From the NCBI GenBank assembly GCA_036557185.1, contig DATBHZ010000033.1:1-61616 (forward strand): DNA of 61,616 bases, read 5' to 3'. Source of the DNA: DATBHZ01 sp036557185. Lineage in GTDB: Bacteria > Actinomycetota > Acidimicrobiia > IMCC26256 > JAENVU01. A program made the translations under genes and the position numbers. The notes below the pieces were generated by a model. It had not been told where the DNA came from, searched no databases, and saw only the letters and a program-made list of their open reading frames with translations. Each line of letters opens with the position of its first letter. Positions within the stretch are counted from its first letter, which is position 1. This document shows positions 9,176 to 17,819 of the stretch, piece after piece.

Positions 9176-11872
9176 GTGCCCAGACCACTCGTCATCGTCG
9201 AATCGAAGACCAAAGCCGACACGATCAGTCGGTTCCTGGGCTCTGATTTCACGGTGCTCGCGAGCTACGGACACGTCCGTGACCTGCCGCGCAAAGGTCT
9301 CGGCGTCGACGTCGATCACCACTTCGCGCTCCAGTACGCGCCGCCCGACGGACGTGCCAAAACGGTCATCGCAGACCTCAAACGCGCGATGAAGTCGGCC
9401 GACGAGCTGTACCTCGCGACCGACGAGGACCGCGAGGGCGAGGCGATCGCCTGGCATCTCCTGGAGGTGCTGAAGCCCAAGGCGGACATGCCCGTCAAGC
9501 GGATGGTCTTCCACGAGATCACCCGGGAGGCGATTGACGAGGCGATCGAGAACCCGCGCAGCCTCGACATGAAGCTCGTGGAGGCCCAGGAGGGCAGGCG
9601 CGCGCTCGACCGCCTGGTCGGGTACGAGGTCTCGCCGGTGCTGTGGCGCCGGGTCGGAGGCGCCCGGTCGGCCGGGAGGGTCCAGAGCGTCGCCGTGCGG
9701 CTCGTCGTCGAGCGCGAGCGCGCCCGCATGGCTTTTCGCGAGGCGTCGTACTGGGACCTGCTCGGGCACTTCGAGGCTCGTGGCACCGAGTTCGACGCCA
9801 AGCTCGTCGAGCTCGACCAGCGGCGGATCGCCGAATCGCGTGACTTCGACTCCTCGACCGGCCGTTTGCAAGAGGGTTCTGCCGCAACCCATCTCGACGA
9901 GGCTGCGGCCCGAGCGCTCGCCGGGCGTCTCGCCGACGCTCGGTTCACGGTCGCGTCCACGGAGACGAAGCCGTTCACGGAGCGCCCCAAGGCTCCGTTC
10001 AAGACAACGACGCTGCAACAGGAGGCCGGCAACAAGCTCCGCTTCAGTGCCGGACGGACGATGTCGGTCGCCCAGGGGCTCTACGAGCGCGGATACATCA
10101 CCTACATGCGGACCGACAACGTCAAGCTGTCGCTTCAGGCAGTAGACGCCGCGCGTGCACAGATCAGAGAGCGCTTCGGCAACGACTACCTCCCGCCATC
10201 GCCGCGCGAGTACGCCAACAAGGTCGCGAACGCGCAGGAGGCCCACGAGGCGATCCGCCCCGCCGGTGCCCGCTTCCGCACACCGGAAGAGGTACGCGGT
10301 GAGCTGAGCCGCGACGAGCAGGCGCTCTACGAGCTGGTATGGATGCGCACGGTTGCGTCACAGATGACCGACGCGCGCGGGCACAGCGTCACGCTACGGC
10401 TCACCGGTACTTCGACGAACGGCGAGGCCGCTGTGTTCCGCGCATCGGGCAAGTCATACGACTTCCTCGGCTTCCGCATGGCGTACGTCGACGTGAGCGA
10501 GGACGAGGAGATCGAGGACGGCGAGGCGACGCTCCCCAACGTCGGCGAGGGCGAGGGTGTCGCATGCCGCGGCATCGACCCGTCGGGGCACACGACGCAG
10601 CCGCCGGCGCGCTACACGGAGGCGAGCCTGGTCAAGGTGCTGGAGGAGTCGGGCATCGGCCGGCCGTCGACCTATGCGTCGATCATCGACAAGATCACGC
10701 ACGAGCGCGGCTACGTCTGGAAGAAGGGCAACGCGCTCGTTCCGTCGTGGACGGCCTTCGCGAAGACGCAGCTGCTCGAGTCCTACTTCATGCACCTCGT
10801 CGACTACGGCTTCACGGCGACGATGGAGGAGGCACTCGACGCGGTGGCCCGGGGCGAGGGCGAGGCGGAGAAGTGGTTGCACTCGTTCTACTTCGGGAAC
10901 GGCGACGCCGGCCTGCGCGAGCTCGTCTCCGAGGAGAACCTGAGCAAGATCGAGATGAGCGTGGTGAACGCCGTCTCCATCGGCCAGACCGAGAAGGGCG
11001 ACGAGGTGGTGGTCCGTGTGTGGAACACGGGCGAATCACTCCACATCGGCGAAGAGAAGTGCCCGCTCCCCGCCGACCTCGCTCCCGACGAGCTCACCGT
11101 CGAGAAGGCGCAAGAGCTGATCGAGCGTGGTGCCGGGGGGCCGCGGGAGCTCGGGGTGGATCCCGAAAGCGGAGAGAAGGTGCTGGCGCTCACCGGGAGG
11201 TTCGGCCCCTTCGTGCAGCTCGGCGAGCTCGACGGTGACAGCAAGGCGAAACCCCCGCGGGCATCTCTGTTCCAGTCAATGGACGTCGACACGATCTCGC
11301 TGGACGACGCGCTGAAGCTCCTCTCGCTGCCGCGCGTCGTCGGCGCGGACGCCGAAGGAACCGAGATCACCGCCCAGAACGGCCGCTACGGGCCGTATCT
11401 CAAGAAGGGCAGCGACAGCCGCAGCATCGATTCGGAAGAGCAGCTCTTCACCATGACACTCGAGGAGGCGGAGAGCATCTTCGCGATGCCGAAACGACGG
11501 CGCGGGCAGCGGGTGAAGCCCCCCATCGCGGAGCTCGGCCCGAGCCCCGACAACGGGAACCCGGTGCGCGTGCTGGACGGCCGGTTCGGTCCGTACGTGA
11601 CCGACGGAGAGATCAACGCCACCGTTCGCCGCGGCCTCGACCCCGACAGTCTCTCGCTCGACGAGGCGATGGATCTGCTGAGAGAGCGCGCTGCGCGCGG
11701 TCCGGCCAAGAAGGCGAAGCGGCCTGCCAAGAAGGCGAAGAAGACCACCAAGAAGGCCGCGAAGAAGCCCGTGAAGAAAGCGGCGAAGAAGCCCGTGAAG
11801 AAGGCGGCGAAGAAAGCGACGAAGACGCCGGCCAAGGCCCTCGAGCCGCCGTCAGACCGCGAGGACTCGTAG
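9176..11872 (+). CDS. topA: DNA topoisomerase I
   Basis: An 898-residue type IA topoisomerase that relaxes negative supercoils. The Toprim domain begins PLVIVESKTKADTI and holds the DEDREGEAIAWHL metal site. The active tyrosine is Tyr310 in ITYMRTDN. The C-terminal half has three related repeats (GRFGPFVQLGE, GRYGPYLKKGS, GRFGPYVTDGE) in place of zinc fingers, then a lysine/alanine tail. GTG at 9176 is chosen because the conserved Toprim begins within five residues; the open frame runs about 240 codons further upstream but that part is antisense to dedA. First gene of the topA-MFS-tmk-holB cluster. Confidence 0.96.
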   Translation: MPRPLVIVESKTKADTISRFLGSDFTVLASYGHVRDLPRKGLGVDVDHHFALQYAPPDGRAKTVIADLKRAMKSADELYLATDEDREGEAIAWHLLEVLKPKADMPVKRMVFHEITREAIDEAIENPRSLDMKLVEAQEGRRALDRLVGYEVSPVLWRRVGGARSAGRVQSVAVRLVVERERARMAFREASYWDLLGHFEARGTEFDAKLVELDQRRIAESRDFDSSTGRLQEGSAATHLDEAAARALAGRLADARFTVASTETKPFTERPKAPFKTTTLQQEAGNKLRFSAGRTMSVAQGLYERGYITYMRTDNVKLSLQAVDAARAQIRERFGNDYLPPSPREYANKVANAQEAHEAIRPAGARFRTPEEVRGELSRDEQALYELVWMRTVASQMTDARGHSVTLRLTGTSTNGEAAVFRASGKSYDFLGFRMAYVDVSEDEEIEDGEATLPNVGEGEGVACRGIDPSGHTTQPPARYTEASLVKVLEESGIGRPSTYASIIDKITHERGYVWKKGNALVPSWTAFAKTQLLESYFMHLVDYGFTATMEEALDAVARGEGEAEKWLHSFYFGNGDAGLRELVSEENLSKIEMSVVNAVSIGQTEKGDEVVVRVWNTGESLHIGEEKCPLPADLAPDELTVEKAQELIERGAGGPRELGVDPESGEKVLALTGRFGPFVQLGELDGDSKAKPPRASLFQSMDVDTISLDDALKLLSLPRVVGADAEGTEITAQNGRYGPYLKKGSDSRSIDSEEQLFTMTLEEAESIFAMPKRRRGQRVKPPIAELGPSPDNGNPVRVLDGRFGPYVTDGEINATVRRGLDPDSLSLDEAMDLLRERAARGPAKKAKRPAKKAKKTTKKAAKKPVKKAAKKPVKKAAKKATKTPAKALEPPSDREDS
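11759..11806 (+). repeat. Two 24-base tandem repeats in the topA tail
   Basis: Two in-frame 24-base units encode the repeated octapeptide AKKPVKKA within the lysine-rich TopA C-terminus; they differ at one base (AAA versus AAG). Lys/Ala tails of this type occur on actinobacterial TopA and favour DNA binding. Copy number could vary between strains. Confidence 0.75.
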
Positions 11873-11882
11873 CAGGCCCCTC

Positions 11883-11900
11883 TAGTCTGGCGCGCGCGTG
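11883..11900 (+). promoter_or_regulatory. Candidate -10 box, near-leaderless start of the MFS gene
   Basis: TAGTCT (11883-11888) is followed by nine bases and then the GTG start codon. No Shine-Dalgarno sequence lies between. Transcription would begin about at the start codon. Confidence 0.45.
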
Positions 11901-13343
11901 AGCAAGCCGGACCCGGCCCCGTTCGTTCCCGCCGACGGCGGGCAGCCGATACCGCCCGCTCCTTGGCGTCTCTTCGGGACGCGCCCGTTCTTCAAGCTCT
12001 GGCTCGCGCAGGTCTTCTCGAGCCTCGGGGACTGGGTCGGCTTCCTGGCCATCGTATTGATCACGAGCCGCGTGTCGAACGGGTCGGCGGCCGCGTTGAG
12101 CCTCGTGATCGCCGTGCGCATGGTGCCCGGTTTCTTCCTGGCGACCGTCGGTGGCGTCATCGTCGACCGCTTCGACCGCCGCAAGGTGATGATCGCCTGC
12201 GACCTCGGCCGCGCTGCGCTCATCTCCCTGCTGCCGTTCGTGAACAGCCTGCCGCCGCTGGTCATCGCCTCCTTCGTGATCGAGATCTTCACGCTGCTCT
12301 GGGGTCCGGCGAAGGACGCATCGGTCCCGCACTTCGTGCCCGAGGAGAACCTCTCTTCGGCGAACTCGTTGTCACTGTTCGCCTCGTACGGCACCTTCGT
12401 GCCTGCGGCGTTGATCTCCGCTGCCTTGACCGTCGTCGCCGGCTGGCTGGGCACCATCCACACGTTTGCCTCGCTCAAGGTCGACCGCGAAGCACTCGCG
12501 CTGTGGTTCGACGCGATCACCTACATCACCTCCGCGGTCATCGTGTTCGGGCTTCCGATCCCGCGGCCGCACCGGGGTGAGGCTCGGCGCTTCGACTGGT
12601 CCGAGACCTTGCGCGACATCAGGGAGGGCATCGCGTTCATCCGCTCGGACCGATTCGCGCGCGCTGTGATCCTCGGTCTCGGCGGCGGCATCATCGGAGC
12701 CGGAGCGATGGTGCCCCTCGGCACGGTGTTCGCGCAGCAGGTGCTGGGGAGCAGCGCGCAGTTCTTCGTGCTCATGGTCGCGCTCGGTACCGGCGCCGCG
12801 ATCGGCTTGTTCGCGATCCTCACGTTGCGCGAGCGCCTGTCGATCGATGTGGTGTTCGAGATGTCGGTCATCGGAGCCGGGAGCTTTCTCGTGCTCGCGG
12901 TCAGTTTCAACGTCGCGGCGATCGCGATCTTGCTCGTCGCGGTTTTGGGGGCATGCGCGGTCGGCGCGTACGTCAGTGGGTTCACCCTGTTGCAGGAGAA
13001 CACGTCCGACGAGCTGCGGGGCCGGACCTTCGCGACGCTCTACGCGGTCGTACGGCTCTGCTTGCTGCTCGCGCTGACGGTCGCACCCTTGTCGGCCGAC
13101 GTCTTCAATTGGATCCTCGGTTCGCTCGATGCCCGCCAGCTGGTGATCGGGAGCTTCGCCTACTCGTTCGGCGGGTTCCGTGTTGCCCTTTGGGTCGGCG
13201 GTCTCATCACGATCCTCTCCGGCCTCTACGCGCGCCGCGAGCTCCAGGCGGTCCGGCGCGACAGCTCGCGGTCCGCACATCCTGCCGAGAGCCCCCGACG
13301 GCTCGGTCCGGTGCCCGATCCGCCGACCGCAGAGTCTGCGTAG
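11898..13343 (+). CDS. MFS transporter
   Basis: A 481-residue membrane protein with about twelve hydrophobic segments. The N-terminus has the MFS_3-type start FGTRPFFKLWLAQVFSSLGDW, and the loop between helices 2 and 3 carries GGVIVDRFDRRKVM, the family's charged motif. The central loop includes LRDIREGIAFIRSD, typical of the enterobactin-exporter-like branch. Substrate cannot be predicted. It sits between topA and tmk, an arrangement I recall from other actinobacteria, and has its own candidate -10 box directly before the GTG. Confidence 0.88.
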   Translation: MSKPDPAPFVPADGGQPIPPAPWRLFGTRPFFKLWLAQVFSSLGDWVGFLAIVLITSRVSNGSAAALSLVIAVRMVPGFFLATVGGVIVDRFDRRKVMIACDLGRAALISLLPFVNSLPPLVIASFVIEIFTLLWGPAKDASVPHFVPEENLSSANSLSLFASYGTFVPAALISAALTVVAGWLGTIHTFASLKVDREALALWFDAITYITSAVIVFGLPIPRPHRGEARRFDWSETLRDIREGIAFIRSDRFARAVILGLGGGIIGAGAMVPLGTVFAQQVLGSSAQFFVLMVALGTGAAIGLFAILTLRERLSIDVVFEMSVIGAGSFLVLAVSFNVAAIAILLVAVLGACAVGAYVSGFTLLQENTSDELRGRTFATLYAVVRLCLLLALTVAPLSADVFNWILGSLDARQLVIGSFAYSFGGFRVALWVGGLITILSGLYARRELQAVRRDSSRSAHPAESPRRLGPVPDPPTAESA

Positions 13344-13359
13344 CCGGAGCACCGAGCGG

Positions 13360-13974
13360 GTGAGCGGCAGCAAGGGCAAGTTCATCGTGCTCGAGGGAGG
13401 CGACGGCTCGGGGAAGAGCACCCAGGCCGCGCTCCTCGCGGAGACGCTGCGCGCGAGCGGACGCACGGTCGTCGAGACGCGCGAGCCGGGAGGGACGGGA
13501 CTCGGCCGGGCCATCCGCGCGCTCGTCCTCGAGGGAGGGGCCGTCGATCCCGTGGCCGAGATGCTCCTGATGGCCGCGGACCGCGCGCAGCACGTCGCGG
13601 AGGTGATCGCGCCCGCGATCGCGAGTGGCTCCTGGGTCGTGTGCGACCGCTTTCTTCCTTCGTCGCTCGTCTACCAAGGCATCGTGCGTCACCTGGGTGT
13701 CGATGCTGTGGAGCACGTGAACAGCGCCGCGTGCGCCGGCGTCCAGCCCGATCTCGTGATCGTGCTCGACGTCGACGATGCCGTCGCCGAGCGTCGCAGG
13801 TCCACTCTCGATGACCGTTTCGAGCGCGAGGGCGACAGTTTCCACGCGCAGGTGCGCGCGGCGTACCGCAAGCTGGCGCGTGCGCGCGGGTGGCAGATCG
13901 TCGATGCCAACGGGGAGCGTGACGAGATTGCCGCGCGGGTTGCAGCACTGGTCGAGGACGAGCCGGGCCGGTAG
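13360..13974 (+). CDS. tmk: Thymidylate kinase
   Basis: A 204-residue P-loop kinase that phosphorylates dTMP to dTDP. Motifs: FIVLEGGDGSGKSTQ (P-loop), TREPGGTGLGRAIR, and VCDRFLPSSLVYQG, which is the DR(Y/F) motif. The lid region carries DDRFEREGDSFH. The GTG at 13360 puts the P-loop at residue 12, as usual. Seventeen bases after the MFS gene and followed by holB, a conserved actinobacterial pair. Confidence 0.96.
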   Translation: MSGSKGKFIVLEGGDGSGKSTQAALLAETLRASGRTVVETREPGGTGLGRAIRALVLEGGAVDPVAEMLLMAADRAQHVAEVIAPAIASGSWVVCDRFLPSSLVYQGIVRHLGVDAVEHVNSAACAGVQPDLVIVLDVDDAVAERRRSTLDDRFEREGDSFHAQVRAAYRKLARARGWQIVDANGERDEIAARVAALVEDEPGR

Positions 13975-13988
13975 GTTCCGCGGCCGTG
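13972..13988 (+). promoter_or_regulatory. Candidate -10 box of holB embedded in the tmk stop codon
   Basis: TAGGTT (13972-13977) begins with the tmk stop codon TAG and is followed by eight bases and the holB GTG. This fits a leaderless holB transcript in addition to read-through from tmk. Confidence 0.4.
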
Positions 13989-15059
13989 TGGGAGACCATC
14001 GTCGGGCAGGAGCGGGCTGTCGAGCAGCTGCGCAATGCATTGGAGCGACCGGTCCACTCCTACCTGCTCGTGGGCCCGCGGGGCTCCGGCGTCGAGGACG
14101 CAACACGATGCTTCGCCGCCGAGCTGATCGGGGCGACGGGTGACGATCGCGTCCTGCGCGGGCGGCATCCCGACGTTGTCGAGTTCCGGCCCGTTGCGAA
14201 CCAGTACTCGGTCGAGCGCGACGTGCGCGCGGCGATCCTGCCGGCCGTCCACGCCAGCCCCATCGAAGGCGAGCGCAAGTGCGTGGTGCTGTTCGAGGCC
14301 GACCGGCTGAATGATCAATCGGCGAACACGCTGCTCAAGAGCATCGAGGAGCCTCCCGAGCGCACGATCTTCATCCTCGTGGCGGAATCCGCGGGTGAGC
14401 TGCTCGACACCGTGCGATCACGCTGCCAGGAGATCGACTTCGGATCGCTTCCGCGCTCGCCGATGCTGCGCGAGCTCGAACGGAGAGGTGTCGAGTCGAA
14501 GGATGCCGAGCTCGCCGTCTCTCTCGCCGGTGGGCGTCTCGACCGCGCGGTTGCGCTGCTCGGCCCGCTGGCCTCGGTTCGGGCCGCGTTCGCCGACCTC
14601 CCCTACCGCGTGGACGGGACGGGTGCGACCGCTCTGGCGCTGGTCGACGGTTTGACCGACGCGATCAAGGACGCGCAAGTGGAGCTTCGGGCGGACCAGG
14701 AGCGGGAGCTGGAGGAGCTGGAGGCGGAGATCGAGCAGCGGCAGTACACGACGCGGACGGCGCAGGCCATGCGGCGGCGCGTCACCGAGCGGCAGCGTCG
14801 CGAGGAGCGGAGAGCAGGCACGGACTCGTTGCTCGAGGGATTGACCGCGCTCGAGTCGGTGTACCGGGACGCGCTCGCGGGCGAGCCACTGATCAACCGC
14901 GACCGGGCGCCGCTCGTGCTCGATCCGCGCGATGCGGGGCGTGCGCTCGACGTGTGCCAAGAGGTGCGCGCAGCGTTCGAGTTCAACCCGAGTACCGATC
15001 TGCTGTTGGAGCGGCTCGTGCTCTCGCTTACTCCCGCTGCGGCGCGGGACGTTGGGTAA
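13986..15059 (+). CDS. holB: DNA polymerase III subunit delta'
   Basis: A 357-residue clamp-loader subunit. It begins MWETIVGQERAVEQLRNAL and has the AAA-type features VLFEADRLNDQSANTLLK and ESIEEPPE-like KSIEEPPERTIFIL, plus the sensor-1 RSRCQEIDF. The Walker A equivalent is GPRGSGVEDA, lacking the lysine, as expected for a delta' subunit that does not hydrolyse ATP. A charged coiled segment lies at about residues 225-275. Downstream of tmk and directly before the tRNA-Thr gene. Confidence 0.93.
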   Translation: MWETIVGQERAVEQLRNALERPVHSYLLVGPRGSGVEDATRCFAAELIGATGDDRVLRGRHPDVVEFRPVANQYSVERDVRAAILPAVHASPIEGERKCVVLFEADRLNDQSANTLLKSIEEPPERTIFILVAESAGELLDTVRSRCQEIDFGSLPRSPMLRELERRGVESKDAELAVSLAGGRLDRAVALLGPLASVRAAFADLPYRVDGTGATALALVDGLTDAIKDAQVELRADQERELEELEAEIEQRQYTTRTAQAMRRRVTERQRREERRAGTDSLLEGLTALESVYRDALAGEPLINRDRAPLVLDPRDAGRALDVCQEVRAAFEFNPSTDLLLERLVLSLTPAAARDVG

Positions 15060-15062
15060 GCT
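15057..15062 (+). promoter_or_regulatory. Candidate -10 box for tRNA-Thr
   Basis: TAAGCT begins with the holB stop codon TAA and lies ten bases before the mature 5' end of the tRNA. No clear -35 is seen, so the tRNA may also be read through from holB. Confidence 0.35.
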
Positions 15063-15072
15063 GCGCAACCCC

Positions 15073-15148
15073 GCCGGGATAGCTCAGTCGGTAGAGCAGC
15101 TCACTCGTAATGAGCAGGTCAGGAGTTCGAATCTCCTTCCCGGCTCCA
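15073..15148 (+). tRNA. tRNA-Thr (anticodon CGU), CCA encoded
   Basis: A 76-base cloverleaf: acceptor GCCGGGA pairs with TCCCGGC; the D arm is GCTC/GAGC; the anticodon stem GCTCA/TGAGC closes the loop CTCGTAA, giving anticodon CGT for codon ACG; the T arm is AGGAG-TTCGAAT-CTCCT. The discriminator is T and CCA is encoded. It sits 13 bases after holB. Confidence 0.97.
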
Positions 15149-15162
15149 CCGCTGGTGTGGAT

Positions 15163-16275
15163 TCACGACGTGCCCTCCGTGCGGCGGAGTCGGAACAGCT
15201 CGACGGGAGCATCCATGCCGCGGAGGTAGTGCTCTCCGACGGTCTCGAACGACAAGTCAGTCTCAAGGACGCGATCGCGTACCGCCGCGGTGACCAGGAT
15301 GGCTCCGGGCTCGGCCAGCTCCGTTGCGCGAGCCGCGGTGTTCACGATCGGCCCGTAGTAGTCCCCGTAGCCACGCACGAGGTCTCCCGCGGCGAGTCCA
15401 CCGTGCAACTGTCCGAGTACCCGATGGTGTTCTACCCAGTCGGCCAGGTCGAGCGCAACGGCGCACGCGGAGGCCGTGTCCGTCGTGACGAGCATGACCT
15501 CGTCGCCGATCATCTTGACGACTCGTCCATCGGCGGCCGACACGAGCTGCGTTGCTTGTTGTTCGAAGTCGCTGACCACCGCGCCGAGCTCATCGGCGGA
15601 AAGTCCCTCGGCGAGGACGGTCGAGCCGACGAGGTCCAAGAACGCGACGGTCAGGTCTGAGGTCTCGAGGCTGCCCGCAGCCTGCGAGCGCCGTACTGCG
15701 GACTCGGCATGGTGGATGAACAGGTTCGTGAGGACAGTTGGGACCTCGTCGAAGAGAACGAGCGACGCCATCTCGCCGGTCTGCGCGCGAACCAGCTCGC
15801 TCGCTTCTTCGGCGTCGAGACGGGGCACGACGTCGCGCCCGAAGTTCGACATCGCAGCGTCCGCGATCGCCGCAAGTGCTGCGCCGGCTACCCGCACGAA
15901 CTGCAGCGTCGATTCGACGCCGAATATCGCCACCCCCGCGTTGAAGATGCGAAACGTCGCGATGTCATCCTCGAAGAGCGCCGCATCGTCAGGGCCGGGC
16001 TCGCCCAGTCCCGCGGTTCGCATGAGTCGCTGTGCGAGCTCGATGGTGATCTCCGCTCGTTCGGCAGCCTCGCGGGTGGAGATGCGCTCGTGACGACGCT
16101 GCACCAGGTATCCCGCGAGAGCGGTCAGGGCGTCCGACGCCACGGCCGAAACGAGCTCGTCGTCGGTGGCGCCGCGCGCCGCGAGGTACCGCAAGGTGGC
16201 AAGGCGATCCGTGGCGTTCGGCGCGCTCGGGTCATACAGCCCGAGCTGCAACCACTCCGGCTCTTCAGAATCCAC
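15163..16275 (-). CDS. Class III adenylate cyclase with N-terminal regulatory domain
   Basis: A 370-residue soluble cyclase. Residues 20-195 resemble the adenylate cyclase regulatory domain of M. tuberculosis Rv1264, which is pH-responsive in that protein. The catalytic domain (207-370) has all canonical residues: metal ligands Asp214 (AFLDLVGST) and Asp258 (KMIGDE), substrate-selecting Lys254 and Asp305, and transition-state Asn312 and Arg316 in DYYGPIVNTAARATE. It should therefore make cAMP. The GTG is preceded by TACGGT at six bases, a leaderless arrangement. It is divergent from the beta-propeller gene. Confidence 0.9.
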   Translation of the reverse strand: MDSEEPEWLQLGLYDPSAPNATDRLATLRYLAARGATDDELVSAVASDALTALAGYLVQRRHERISTREAAERAEITIELAQRLMRTAGLGEPGPDDAALFEDDIATFRIFNAGVAIFGVESTLQFVRVAGAALAAIADAAMSNFGRDVVPRLDAEEASELVRAQTGEMASLVLFDEVPTVLTNLFIHHAESAVRRSQAAGSLETSDLTVAFLDLVGSTVLAEGLSADELGAVVSDFEQQATQLVSAADGRVVKMIGDEVMLVTTDTASACAVALDLADWVEHHRVLGQLHGGLAAGDLVRGYGDYYGPIVNTAARATELAEPGAILVTAAVRDRVLETDLSFETVGEHYLRGMDAPVELFRLRRTEGTS

Positions 16276-16287
16276 GCCGCCACCGTA
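16273..16287 (-). promoter_or_regulatory. Candidate -10 box, leaderless start of the cyclase gene
   Basis: On the minus strand TACGGT (16287 to 16282) is followed by six bases and the GTG start codon. Confidence 0.45.
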
Positions 16288-16333
16288 ACCAGCGTTGCGG
16301 GTAACTCGAGGACGACGACCGTGCCATGCCACT

Positions 16334-16339
16334 AGTGTC
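16334..16339 (+). promoter_or_regulatory. Candidate -10 box of the beta-propeller/MoaD operon
   Basis: TAGTGT lies 28 bases before the ATG at 16368 in the 92-base divergent region, inside the octamer palindrome CACTAGTG. It predicts a leader of about 22 bases. No -35 is evident. Confidence 0.3.
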
Positions 16340-16367
16340 ACGCGCGCGTCGAGCTCGGGGGTCGCCG

Positions 16368-17483
16368 ATGAGCGGAGTGCGAGTGCTGGTCGGGACGCGC
16401 AAGGGCGCGTTCATCTTGAGCGCAGACGGGAAGCGCACCGATTGGAAGATCGAAGGCCCGTACTTCGGCGGGTGGGAGCTGTACCACGTCAAGGCGTCGC
16501 CGGTTGACCCGGATCGGCTCTATGCGTCGCAGTCGACGAGCTGGTTCGGTCAGCTGATCCAGCGGTCGGACGATGGCGGCGAGACCTGGTCGCCGGTCGG
16601 CAACGAGTTCCGGTATGCGGGCGTTCCCGGGACGCACCAGTGGTACGACGGAACGCCGCATCCGTGGGAGTTCGCACGCGTGTGGCACCTCGAACCGTCT
16701 CCCGCTGATGCCGACACCATCTTTGCCGGGGTGGAGGACGCGGCGCTGTTCCGCTCGGTCGACGGCGGCAACGAGTGGAACGAGCTCCCCGGCCTGCGCG
16801 AGCACGGGTCGGGACCGGCCTGGCAGCCGGGCGCAGGCGGTATGTGCCTGCACACGATCGTGCTCGATCCCAACGACGCCAATCGGATGTTCGTCGCGAT
16901 CTCGGCAGCGGGAGTGTTCCGTACGTACGACGGTGGCGAGACGTGGGAGCCGGCAAATCGTGGTCTGCATTCGGAAGGCATCCCCGACGAAGACGCCGAG
17001 GTCGGACACTGCGTCCATCGGATCGCGATGCACCCGTCCGCGCCGGACGTCTTGTACATGCAGAAGCATTGGGATGTGATGCGGACCAACGACGGCGCCG
17101 ACACGTGGAGCGAGGTCAGCGGCAACCTGCCGTCCGACTTCGGCTTCCCGATCGACGTGCACGCCCACGAGCCCGAAACGATCTATGTGGTGCCCATCAC
17201 GAGCGACTCCGAGCACTATCCACCTGAGGGCAAGCTCCGCGTCTACCGGAGCCGCACCGGGGGGCAGGAGTGGGAGCCGCTCACCAAGGGTCTGCCTCAG
17301 CGCGACTGCTACGTCAACGTGCTGCGCGACGCGATGGCTGTCGACTCCCTCGACTCGTGCGGGGTCTACTTCGGCACCACGGGCGGGCAGGTCTACGCCT
17401 CCGCCGACTCGGGCGACTCGTGGGAGCCTCTGGTGCGCGATCTTCCCGCCGTCCTCTCGGTCGAGGTTCAGACGCTGTCGTGA
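16368..17483 (+). CDS. Asp-box beta-propeller protein (sortilin/BNR-type repeats)
   Basis: A 371-residue protein built from about six repeats with Asp-box motifs: SDDGGETWSP, SVDGGNEWNE, TYDGGETWEP, TNDGADTWSE, SRTGGQEWEP and SADSGDSWEP. This predicts a six- or seven-bladed propeller like the exo-alpha-sialidase/BNR superfamily. There is no signal peptide, and the start MSGVRVLVGTRKGAF suggests a cytoplasmic protein. Sialidase catalytic residues cannot be assigned, so enzymatic activity is not claimed. Its stop overlaps the start of a MoaD/ThiS-like gene by four bases. Confidence 0.85.
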   Translation: MSGVRVLVGTRKGAFILSADGKRTDWKIEGPYFGGWELYHVKASPVDPDRLYASQSTSWFGQLIQRSDDGGETWSPVGNEFRYAGVPGTHQWYDGTPHPWEFARVWHLEPSPADADTIFAGVEDAALFRSVDGGNEWNELPGLREHGSGPAWQPGAGGMCLHTIVLDPNDANRMFVAISAAGVFRTYDGGETWEPANRGLHSEGIPDEDAEVGHCVHRIAMHPSAPDVLYMQKHWDVMRTNDGADTWSEVSGNLPSDFGFPIDVHAHEPETIYVVPITSDSEHYPPEGKLRVYRSRTGGQEWEPLTKGLPQRDCYVNVLRDAMAVDSLDSCGVYFGTTGGQVYASADSGDSWEPLVRDLPAVLSVEVQTLS

Positions 17484-17776
17484 TACGGGTGGTGCTCCCG
17501 GCGCACTTGCGAACGCTCGCGAACATCGACGGCGAGGTGACGCTCGAGGTCACCGGCGAGGTGACACAGCGCTCGCTCCTCGACGCGCTCGAGCTCGAGT
17601 TCCCGATGCTGAAGGGGACCCTGCGCGACCAGGTGACGCAGGAGCGCCGGAAGTTCGTGCGGTTCTTCGCGCAAGAGGAAGACCTCTCGCACGAACCACC
17701 GGACACCGAGCTTCCCGATGCGGTGGTCAGCGGAGCCGAGCCGTTCATCGTGATCGGAGCGATGGCGGGAGGTTGA
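17480..17776 (+). CDS. MoaD/ThiS-family ubiquitin-like protein
   Basis: A 98-residue beta-grasp protein starting IRVVLPAHLRTLANIDGEV and ending VIGAMAGG, so it carries the C-terminal Gly-Gly on which MoaD/ThiS sulfur carriers are adenylated and thiocarboxylated. It has an insertion of about 15 residues (KFVRFFAQEEDLSHEPPDTE) relative to minimal MoaD. The GTG overlaps the stop of the beta-propeller gene (GTGA), so the two are translationally coupled. No MoaE, MoeB/ThiF-type activating enzyme or molybdopterin gene is in the window; the carrier's target is unknown. Confidence 0.85.
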   Translation: MIRVVLPAHLRTLANIDGEVTLEVTGEVTQRSLLDALELEFPMLKGTLRDQVTQERRKFVRFFAQEEDLSHEPPDTELPDAVVSGAEPFIVIGAMAGG

Positions 17777-17819
17777 TCCGGCAGGGTCAAGTGCTCGTGC
17801 CGGGTTCTTCCACGCAGGC

